From Prunus persica (taxonomy: Eukaryota > Streptophyta > Magnoliopsida > Rosales > Rosaceae), in contig NC_034011.1 in NCBI RefSeq assembly GCF_000346465.2, positions 17,124,817-17,188,816 of the forward strand: DNA of 64,000 nucleotides, in the 5' to 3' direction. The notes beneath the pieces are model-generated. The model searched no databases, was not told the DNA's origin, and saw only the letters and a program-made list of their open reading frames with translations. Both the position numbers and the translations under genes were made by a program. Positions 34,890 to 44,058 of the stretch are shown here, piece after piece; the stretch's first letter is position 1, and each line of letters starts with the position of its first letter.

Positions 34890-36480
34890 GTACCACCCTG
34901 TGATATGATGATGAGGTCACACGTGTCGTAGGTTATCCGGCGTGTTGACAGACCCCATACGTGGCGTTGGTAGTTCCGGCATATGGGGAGATTATGTGAT
35001 ATGATGATGAGGTCCCACATGTCGTAGGTTATCCGGCGTGCGGACAGGCCCCATACGTGGCATTGGTAGTTGTGGCATATGTGGAGATATTGTGATATGA
35101 TGTTGAGGTCACATGTGTCGTAGGTTATCTGGCGTGTTGACAGACCCCATACGTGGTGTTGGTAGTTCCGACATATGGGGAGATTATGTGATATGATGAT
35201 GATGTCTCACGTGTCGTAGGTTATCCGGCATGCTGACAGGCCTCATACGTGGGGTTAGTAGTTCCAGCGTATGGGGAGATATTGTGATATGATGTTGATG
35301 TCACATGCGTCGTAGGTTATCCGGCGTGTTGACAGACCCCATACGTGGCGTTGGTAGTTCCGGCGTATGGGGAGATTATGTGATATGATAATGAGGTCCC
35401 ACATGTCGTAGGTTATCTGGCGTGCGGACAGGCCCCGTACGTGGCGTTGGTAGTTCCGGCATATGAAGAGATATTGTGATATGATGTTGAGGTCACATGT
35501 GTCGTAGGTTATTCAGCGTGTTGACAGACCCCATACGTGGCGTTGGTAGTTCCGGCGTATGGGGAGATTATATGATATGATGATGAGGTCCCACGTGTCG
35601 TAGGTTATCCGGCATGCGGACATGCCCCATACATGGGATTGGTAGTTCCGGTATATGGGGAGATATTGTGATATGATGTTGAGGTCACACGTGTCGTAGG
35701 TTATCTGGCGTGTTGACAGACCCCATACGTGGTGTTGGTAGTTTCGGCGTATGGGAAAATTATGTGATATGATGATGAGGTCCCACGTGTCGTAGGTTAT
35801 CCGGCATGCGAACAGGCCCCATAGGTGGGGTTGGTAGTTCCAGCGTATGTGGAGATATTGTGATATGATGTTGATGTCACATGCGTCGTAGGTTATCCGA
35901 CATGTTGATAGACCTTATACGTGGCATTGGTAGTTCCAGTGTATGGGGAGATTATGTGATATGATGATGAGGTCCCACGTGTCGTAGGTTATCCGGCGTG
36001 CGGACAGGCCCCATACGTGGCGTTGGTAGTTCCGGCGTATAGAGAAATATTGTGATATGATGTTGAGGTCACACGTGTCATAGGTTATTCGGCGTGTTGA
36101 CAGACCCCATACGTGGCGTTGGTAGTTCCGGCATATTGCGAGATTATGTGATATGATGATGAGGTCCCATGTGTCATAGGTTATCTGGCGTGCGGACAGG
36201 CCCTATACGTGGCGTTGGTAGTTCCGGCGTATGGGGAGATATTATGATATGAGGTGACCCCATACGTGGCGTTGGTAGTTCCGGCATATTGCGAGATTAT
36301 GTGATATGATGATGAGGTCCCATGTGTCATAGGTTATCTGGCGTGCGGACAGGCCCTATACGTGGCGTTGGTAGTTCCGGCGTATGGGGAGATATTATGA
36401 TATGAGGTTGAGGTCACACGTGGCATAGGATTTTCAGGCGTGTTGATATGCCCCATACGTGGCGTTAGATGTTCCAACGT
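34890..36480 (+). repeat. Satellite-like array, about 17 x 96 bp, alternating dimers
   Basis: Each monomer contains GTGATATGATG-TGAGGTC, GTCGTAGGTTATCCGGCGTG, CCCCATACGTGG, GGTAGTTCCGG and CGTATGGGGAGAT. Two types alternate almost strictly: one with GTTGACAGACC and one with GCGGACAGGCC, giving a higher-order unit near 192 bp. CCCATACG and CGTATGGG within each monomer can form a hairpin. A segment of about 140 bp is repeated essentially perfectly (about 36118-36255 and 36265-36402), a recent local duplication. Confidence 0.93.
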
Positions 36481-37083
36481 ATGGGGAGATTATGTAAGTA
36501 TTAGGGAGATAAATTAAAGATTGTGGTTGGTGAGTTGTGATTTAAAGTAAAGGGTTTTAGTGGGAATAACTACGTGTGGCTTGATCCCTCAATGAGGGTA
36601 CGTAGGCAGCCTAAAGTTACAAGGTGCAGCCGCAGACATAGATGTGATTGTGTTAGGAGGTTAAAACCTCGTATGTTGGGATTGAAAAAAATAGATGATG
36701 TGAGTTATGTTTGGTATTCATAATTCATATTTAAGTTTATTATTTGTCTTGCTGAAGGAAATATTTGGCTTAAGGGCTTTGTGGGTTGTTTGGTTTCGCT
36801 TCGGTTTATTTGAAGGCTAGAGGCCGTTTATGTGAACTGCATGAAGTTATATTGTGCGTGCTGCCTGTTGGGATATAAATTGTGAATTTTGTGCAGGTTG
36901 AAATTTGGGGAATGTTCAATTTACAAGGGAGACTTTGCCAAAATTTCGATGGAAAGTCTCGTGCCCATATTCCTTTTTGGGAAAAAAGATATAGTTTTAG
37001 AAGTGGGCCCCACATCGGGGTGATGTCGGGAATTTCCATAATATTTGTCTCGAATTTCAGAAAATTTAGGCCGGGTCCTGTCA

Positions 37084-39519
37084 TTGTTGGTCAAGCAAAG
37101 TTTTGCGGGATGAAAAATATTGGAATATTGGTCTCGCAAACTTTTGCGCGAAGAAACATATTGGTCACGCAAAGTTTTGCGCGACGAATATAATAATATT
37201 GGTCCCGCAAAGTCTAAAAAAAATTATTAAAAAATAAAAAATTCCCGCGTCCCATTTTTGGTACCTGCCAAAAATTTTAAATTTTTGTGCGACGAAAAAT
37301 ACATACTGGTCTCGCAAAGTCAAAAAAAATTATATAAAAAAATTCCCGCGTCCCATTTTTGGTACCCGCCCAAATTTTTAGAGTTTTGCGCTACAAACTG
37401 TTGGTCGCGCAAACTTTTGAGAGACAAAAAATTGGTTCGTAGCACAATATTTATAATAATAATTGTTATGAATAATAAAAAATAAAATTATTTTATTTTA
37501 CGATTTAAAATATAAGTAAGGTTAAAGCTACTTAATAAATAAGGTTAAAATAATCTTAAGTGTTATACGTACTAAATAAATAAATTTAAAGCTACTTAAT
37601 AAATAAATAAATAAATATATACACACACCATTCAACGATCCAACCGACAGACTTGTTTGTATATACATCAAGATCGTATACCCCAAAAATCGTAAAAAAT
37701 AAACATTCAGAGATCTAGTGACGGGACAAAACTTTTCGATGGTTATAAATGAAAAATCACGATTTAACGGTTATTTTAACTCTGATTTTGATGATTTTTT
37801 ACAGCTACACTCCTTGACCCTATATGAATACAATGACTGAATTTGATCTTCAATTAAAAATATTTACACTAGTGGATACCACAAAAGTTTATGTTATATT
37901 TAACGAAAGTATAAATAAACTCTTAATTGTTAGTGAATATATTGTTTTGATGGCGTACGCATTCTACGAAACTAGTTTTAACGATCCAACCGTCAAACTT
38001 GTTTGTTTATACTTCGAGATCATATACGCCAAAAATCGGAAAAAATAAACTTTTAAAGATCAAGTAATGAGACAAAACTTTTTGACGGTTATAAATGAAA
38101 AATCATGATTTAACGGTTATTTTAACTCCGATTTTGATGATTTTTTACAGCTACACTCCTTGACCCTATATGAATACAATGACTAAATTTGATCTTCAAT
38201 TTAAAATATTTACACTAGTGGATACCACAAAATCTTATGTTATATTTAATGAATGTATAAATAAACTCTTAATTGTTAGTGAATATATTGTTTTGATGGC
38301 ATACGCATTCTATGAAACTAGTTTCAACGATCCAACAGTCAAACTTGTTTGTTTATACTTCGAGATCATATACGCCAAAAATTGAAAAAAATAAACATTC
38401 AGAAATCAAGTAACGAGACAAAACTTTTCGACGGTTATAAATGAAAAATCATGATTTAACGGTTATTTTAACTCCGATTTTGATGATTTTTTTACAGCTA
38501 CACTCCTTGACCCTATATGAATACAATGACTAAATTTGATCTTCAATTTAAAATATTTACACTAGTGGATACCACAAAATCTTATATTATATTTAACGAA
38601 AATATAAATAAACTCTTAATTGTTAGTGAAAGTATTGTTTTGATGGCATATGCATTCACCAAAACTAGTTTCAACGATCCAACCATCAAACTTGTTTGTT
38701 TATACTTCGAGATCATATATGCCAAAAATTGAAAAAAAATAAACATTCATAGATCAAGTAATGGGACAAAACTTTTCGATGGTTATAATGAAAAATCACA
38801 ATTTAGCGGTTATTTTAACTCCGATTTTGATGATTTTTTACAGCTACACTCCTTGACCCTATATGAATACAATGAACTAATTCGATCGTCAATTTAAAAT
38901 ATATATTTTCTAACAAAAACCCAATCCAAACAACAATAATATATTTTTCAAACAAAAATCCAATCCGATCTAAAATAATAAATTTAAAGCTACTTAATAA
39001 ATATATATACCGTTTAATTTCTTAAGTGTTATGCATACAAAATAAAAAACAAAAATAAATGGGTTTAGGCGACGAAATGTTTGGATTACGTCATGCAAAG
39101 ATTTTTAAAAATATTTTTTTTAATTTTATTTATTTTTATAAGGACTTTGCGAGACGAAGTTTATTGTTTCGTCGTGCAAAGCCACTTTGAGCGACGATGT
39201 ATTGTCGTTGCGCAAAAGTTTATCGCGCAAAGTGACTTTGCGCGACGAATTATTTTTCGTCGCTCAAAATTTGGTCGTGCAAGACTTTGAGTGACGATTT
39301 ATTGTCATCGCACAAAAGTTTGTCACGCGAAGTGACTTTGCACAACGAATTATTTTTCGTGTCACTTTGCGCGACGAATTATTTTTCGTCATGCAAAAGT
39401 TGGTCGCACAAGACTTTGAGCGACGAAGTTTTGAGTTTCGTCGCGCAAAGTGAATTTGAGCGACAAATAGTTTTTCGTCGCGCAAAATTTAGTCGCTCAA
39501 GGTGTTTTTTTTACTAGTG
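37084..39519. repeat. CACTA-C2 right part
   Basis: It resumes after solo LTR 2 with TTGCGCGACGAA-type repeats (37090-37450). Then come AT-rich sequence, the 346-bp tandem array, and dense family-C subterminal repeats (39060-39510). Confidence 0.8.
37625..38905 (+). repeat. Tandem array of about 346-bp repeats (3 full units and partial ends)
   Basis: CTACACTCCTTGACCCTATA recurs at about 37804, 38151, 38498 and 38844. The units are about 95% alike. Each full unit contains an open frame of 71-74 codons (37824-38048, 38170-38385, 38517-38732) starting MNTMT and including FTLVDTTK and KLVCLYFEIIYAKN. These frames resemble no family I know. The short repeats CGATCCAACCGTCAAACTTG and ACGGTTATTTTAACTCCGAT are prominent. 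Confidence 0.9.
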
Positions 39520-39529
39520 AGTAGTGAAT

Positions 39530-39607
39530 CAATTTCTCTCACACCCTTTGCTCAACACTTGATACACTTGACCTCTCTTTCTCTTGGATTCTCTGCACTC
39601 TCTAGGT
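39530..39607 (-). repeat. Copia 5' LTR, piece 2 of 3
   Basis: TCAATTTCTCTCACACCCTT... up to CTGCACTCTCTAG matches 11410-11490 of the 3' LTR. About 35 bp of LTR are missing at the junction with the next insertion. Confidence 0.88.
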
Positions 39608-39679
39608 TCAGGCTACGATCAAAAGAAACTCAGTGGCACAATCGTAATTATTTTGAAATGGGATTTTTATAAAAAAACA

Positions 39680-39717
<38 letters not shown>

Positions 39718-42019
39718 TGGTTCGCACAGCGCCCCCCATGGCTGTTACTATTCATCCAGTGGTTTTTTAGGCCACCACCTTCGCATCCGGCCACCGTTTT
39801 GGGTGGCACCGGTCCCAAAAGAACCGGGCCACTTCCCTCTTGCCATCCCGACCAACCTCAGTCGCTGGAACCACCGGTGCTAGCTGGAAATTGTAGAAAT
39901 TCGAGCGATTTTTGAGAGATTTTTAGGACACTTGTTTGGACGTTTTTGGCAACCAAATCTTGTGATCCAGGTATGCTTTTTCCATCCTCTCAATGTGTTT
40001 AGCTGCTGGTTGGGTTATTTAGAATCAATTTCTGCGTTTTGGTGGTTAAATAAGCGATGGAAGTTTTGGCTGGTTTCGACCTCCGATTCCTGCCACTTCT
40101 GGTCATTTTTTGGGGTATGTCCAAGAACAAAGGTGACTTCAAATGTGGTTTTACACCTAGGATAGGAAGCTTGGCCGGCTGTTTGGAGTTTTTCTGGCCG
40201 TCGAAAATTACTCAAGGCACCCACGCGCTGCCGGCGCGTGTGGCGGAGCGTGGTCCAGGTCATGGACTTGTTTTAGGTCCTAAAATGATCTCCTGGTCCT
40301 CACGAGCGCGTAGGCGTGCTCAGATTTTAGTTCGGATGTTGTTTGATCGTCGATCGGATATCGCATATTAGGCGTTATCAGGGTTTGACATGTTCGGACC
40401 GTTGGATCGACTCCATTTCAATATATGTTGATCTAGGCATTCCTAGGATCATGTGGGATTCACGGAGCGTGGATCGGAGTCCCGGATGTTCTAATTTAAT
40501 AACTTAAAGTTTGGGTTTACAATAACGGTCCGATCGTGCAATCGCGAGCAATCCGATTGTCCGATCCAGACCAAACTTGTAGGACGTGTAACCTAAACCT
40601 TGTAAAACCCTTAGGAACTTTCGGATCGGAATTTGGAGGTCGTGGGCCCGTTTGACAAAGTTTGGGTAGTTTGACCCTTGATTGACCGTGAGTCTCCTGA
40701 GATAGTTTTACCTTCCCAGGAGGGTTAAAATGATCGTAGTGATAGGTCTTGATCGTTAGTTGAGTTATGTTGATTATGTGAGATTAGGATATTAATTTGT
40801 TGTTTTAAATTGAGGGATTATCAAATGCTATATTGTGGTTGAGGTTTATGTTATTTTGGAAATATATATATATATATTATAAAGATATAAAGATGTTTGA
40901 TTACACTGTAAGTACCATCCTGTGATTGTGAGGTCTCAAGTGGCGTAGGATTTTCCGGTGTTGAGACAGACTCCATATGTGTCATTGGATGTTTCGGCGT
41001 ATGGGGAGATTTAGTGATTGTTAGGTCCCATGTGGTGTAGGTTATTCAGCATGATGACAGACCCCATACGTGGCGTTAGATGTTCCGGCGTATGGGGGAG
41101 ATTATGTGATGGTTAGGTCACACGTGGCGTAGGTTATCTGGTATGTTGACAGACCCCATACGTGGTGTTGGATGTTTCGGCATATGGGGAGATTTTGTGA
41201 TTGTTAGGTCCCACGTGGTAAAGGTTATCCAGCGTGAGGACAGACCCCATACGTGGCTTTGGATGTTCCGGCGTATGGAGGAGATAATGTGATGGTTAGG
41301 TCACACATGGCGTAGGTTTTCCGGCGTGTTGACAGACCCTATACGTGGCTTTGAATGTTCCGGCGTATGGGGAGATTATGTGATTACCAGTGAGATAAAT
41401 AAAGAATTGTTATGTTATATTGGGAAAGACATGTTTGTAGAAAGAACTACGTGTGGCTTGATCCCTTAGTAAGGGTACATAGGCAGCCTAGGGTAGTGCC
41501 TAGGTGCAGTCGCAGACTAAATGTTATTTTGAGATTAGTTCTGACCTTGTTGTTGGTCCTGAAATCTGGGTGAAAACGAGATGTGATTGTGTCAGGAGGT
41601 TAAAACCTCGTATGTTAGATATTTGGGAAGTTATTCTATGTTGATTACAGTAGGCGTCCATAAATAAGTTTGAGGTTGTTATATGCATTGTTTAATGCAT
41701 TAATTTGATTCAAGAGCATTGCTGGAGGTTCTGTTTCGAGTTATTTGAAGGCCGGTGACCGTTTATGTGAATTGCATGAAGTTATATTGTGTCTGCTGCC
41801 TATTGGGATATAAATTGTGATTTTTGTGTAAGTTGAAATTTGGGGAATGTTCAATTTACAGGAGAGACTCTGCCGAAATTTCAGTAGAAAGTCTCGTGCC
41901 CTTATTCCTTTTTGAGAAAAAATGATATAGTTTTAGAAGTGGGCTCGACATAGGGGTGATGTCGGAAATTTCCACAGGATTCTTCTCGGGTTTCGAGAAA
42001 TTCGAGACGAGTCCTGTCA
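39608..42019 (+). mobile_element. LTR 3, 5'-truncated copy of the large LTR family
   Basis: It ends AGTCCTGTCA (42019) like LTRs 1 and 2. It begins within the LTR, at a point matching about 33418 of LTR 2 (TACGATCAAAA), so about 200 bp of its start are gone, together with some 35 bp of the copia LTR. No target duplication is visible. It contains the (CT)n tract (39685-39716), the conserved block (about 40100-40260), five satellite monomers (40915-41390) and the hairpin motif (41445-41489). Confidence 0.85.
40915..41390 (+). repeat. Satellite monomers in LTR 3, about 5 x 95 bp
   Basis: These are homologous to the 34890-36480 array (CCCCATACGTGGCGTT, GATGTTCCGGCGTATGGGG). Only five copies are present, so copy number varies between LTR relatives. 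Confidence 0.9.
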
Positions 42020-42298
42020 TTTATCATGCTTCATCTTCCCTTTTATGTACAAGCCTTTGGACTAGAGAAAGGGTTGCAGCTTCCCCCTGCAATTGTGGCT
42101 TTAGTCATCCACCATAGACCATAGCTTTAGGCAAGTCATTAGTGCCTATACATCAGCCATCCCTGGGTCTTAGCGACTGGTCGCTTTTGCACAGATTTGA
42201 AATCTTCCTCCCAGCTTGAAAAACGACTGGTCGCAAGTTCCCAGTGACCGGTCGCTTTCCCCAATTCTTGTATCCTTAGGTGAGCCAATTTTCCAACA
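42020..42298 (-). repeat. Copia 5' LTR, piece 3 of 3
   Basis: TCATGCTTCATCTTCCCTTT... matches 11522 onward and ends TTTTCCAACA at 42298, followed by the AATCT target duplication. Compared with the 3' LTR it lacks about 230 bp. Confidence 0.9.
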
Positions 42299-42449
42299 AA
42301 TCTGAGCCGCATTACTCTCAGAACTTGGGGGGGGGGGGGGGGGGCATGTAGTTAGCCCGAGAACGCACATTATCGCACCACACGATTCAGGCGTCCCCGA
42401 AACTCGTGGGGCAATGTCATAAATGACAAATCTGTTTCAAAGACACTGG
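42299..42449 (-). mobile_element. Large LTR 4, continuation between copia and CACTA-B
   Basis: After the AATCT duplication the GAGCCGCATT...ACTCGTGGGGCAATGTCA sequence matches the reverse complement of about 8375-8480 of solo LTR 1. It contains a run of 18 G (42327-42344). CACTA-B begins at 42450; TGG at 42447-42449 would be its target duplication. The rest of LTR 4 must lie beyond the window. Confidence 0.7.
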
Positions 42450-44058
42450 CACTACTACAAAAAAGCAAAAAGACGATGGTAAATAACCGTCGTGTATTCG
42501 GTTTTTCAATGGTCGTGGAATCCACCGTCATCTTTTCCCTCATAAACCACGACGCTAAATCACCGTCGTTGTTACAATATACAACGTCATCAACAAATAC
42601 AAAACGACGTCTTTGTACTGCAAAAAGATCTAAAAAAGCAGTCGAGGATGAGAATAGACGACCAACTCTCTAAAAAAACCGTCGTTAAAAAGGAAAAATA
42701 TGACACATATTAACAGAACAAGGCCGCAAGATAGACATACAACGACGAAAATTAAAATAAGACGCCGTTAAATATCATTTTCACGACAATAAAAAATATG
42801 ACGTCTTTAAATACATTAGAAGACGACGTTATTGATACCTACTACGTCGCCTATATAAAAAAAGCCGTCGTATAATAAATTTTCCACTTCGATTTTTCTA
42901 TAAAAGATGACGTGAAAATAGTTGTCAGTGTCATTATTTACGACGTATGTATTTATAGAGTAGACGTTGAACAACGAAACAACGTCGGTTACAAATATAT
43001 GAGAGTCGTATTACAAAATTTATACGTCCTATTTTCAGAAACAAACAACGACGATAAATATTAGACGTTGTTAAATAAAACAACGTCGAAAACAAATAAA
43101 AACAGACGTGTTTAGTCTGCTAAAGTTCTAAAAAATAGTCGAGGATGAGAATAGACGACCAACTCAAACAAATCACCGTCGTTAAAAAGGAAAAATATGA
43201 CACATATTAAAAGAACAAGGCCGCAAGATAGACATACAACGACGACAACTAAAACACTACGCCGTCAAATACAATTTTCACGACAAGAAAAAATATGACG
43301 TCTTTAAATACATGAGAAGACGACGTTATTGAAATCTACTACGTCTCTTATTTACAAACAACCGTCGTGAAATAAATTTTCCACTTCGATTTTTCTAAAA
43401 AAGATGACGTGGAAATAGTTGTCAGTGTCATTATTTACGACGTATGTATTTATATAGTTGACGTTGAATGCGAAATAACGTCGGTGGCATTTATGTAGTC
43501 GACGTTGTATTTATATGTATTCATTACTCACGACGCACTTATTAATATAGACGACGTTGAACTTCTAAACAACGTCGTTTCCAAATAAATGAGAGCCGTA
43601 TTACAGAACATATAGACGGCGTTGATTATGATGAGAGCCGTATTACAAATAACATCGTTTAATTTATATTAAACGGCGGTTATAATAAATTACCGTCAGA
43701 ATTCATTTCGTTCCTCTTCGTTTATAAAAGAACTTGCGACGTGGAAAATGTATGATGACGTCGTATTTTTTAACGTTCAGATTATATATCTCGTTTTTTA
43801 GACGTCGGTATTATGGGATTGGAGTCGTGTTATTTTGAATTACATGGCGGTTCTTAATCCTTCCCCGACGTGATATCCTGAATAATTGCTTCACAATAGC
43901 GTCGTGGTTCTTCATTGTTACGTTGCTTTAAGACGTCGGTAAATATGCTGAATAACTGGTTCACAATAACGTCGTGTTTTATTTGAACGTAGAAAGTGAA
44001 GAAATCACATTACAATATATTACAAAATTAATGTCATACACTGCCAATTACATAAGCA
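42450..44058 (-). repeat. CACTA-B 3' subterminal repeats with a 340-bp direct repeat
   Basis: CCGTCGT/ACGACG motifs occur about every 20-30 bp. A block of about 340 bp is present twice (42635-42975 and 43131-43468, period 496 bp; landmark AAGGCCGCAAGATAGACATA), about 93% alike by eye. Confidence 0.88.

Larger units (their letters stand above)
33215..37083 (+). mobile_element. Solo LTR 2 (3869 bp) with internal satellite array
   Basis: It starts TGTAACGACCTGGTCC and ends GGGTCCTGTCA, with a perfect 5-bp target duplication TTGTT at 33210-33214 and 37084-37088. It shares with solo LTR 1 the (CT)n tract, GTAAGGTATG near 33774, and a long conserved block around 33915-34050. Its extra length is a tandem array at 34890-36480. 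A hairpin motif (36568-36611) and the GGGAATGTTCAATTTACA and GAGACTTTGCC block lie near its 3' end. No internal retrotransposon sequence remains. It sits inside CACTA-C2. Confidence 0.93.
31986..39519. mobile_element. CACTA-C2, non-autonomous family-C CACTA transposon with a nested solo LTR
   Basis: It starts CACTACTACATTTT (31986) and ends TTTTTTACTAGTG (39519). The target duplication AGT (31983-31985 and 39520-39522) splits the right terminus of CACTA-D. Removing C2 and one AGT restores TTTGTAGTAGTG. Subterminal motif TTTGCGCGACGAA is dense at 31986-32400, 33190-33210, 37090-37450 and 39060-39510. Own length is about 3.7 kb with no transposase. It carries a tandem array of 346-bp repeats. 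Confidence 0.92.
16538..39526 (-). mobile_element. CACTA-D, Pack-type CACTA element containing CACTA-A and CACTA-C2
   Basis: It starts CACTACTACAATA at 16538. Its right end TTTGTAGT|AGTG is split by CACTA-C2 and closes at 39526. The target duplication AAT is at 16535-16537 and 39527-39529. Own sequence is 16538-17578, 29096-31985 and 39523-39526, about 3.9 kb. Subterminal motifs are ACAACGGTT/AACCGTTGT (dense at 16560-17050 and 31800-31970). Its only coding content is a broken Ulp1/Transposase_24 C-terminus (minus) and a captured ubiquitin-conjugating-enzyme exon. So it is non-autonomous. Confidence 0.92.
11162..42298 (-). mobile_element. Ty1/copia retrotransposon (minus strand), with large nested insertions
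   Basis: The 3' LTR is 11162-11997 and the 5' LTR is 16290-42298, interrupted. A perfect 5-bp target duplication AATCT lies at 11157-11161 and 42299-42303. The internal region 11998-16289 has a tRNA-Met-type primer site, gag and protease relics, an integrase relic and the reverse transcriptase/RNase H end. Everything between 16538 and 39526 is later insertion, as is 39608-42019. The two LTRs differ by about a dozen changes in the first 150 bp, so the copia is old. The pol region has been replaced in part by a truncated gypsy fragment. Confidence 0.92.

Noticed and set aside
34890..36480. Regularly spaced repeats that superficially resemble a CRISPR array.
   Set aside because: Plant DNA, head-to-tail monomers with no unique spacers, and no cas genes.
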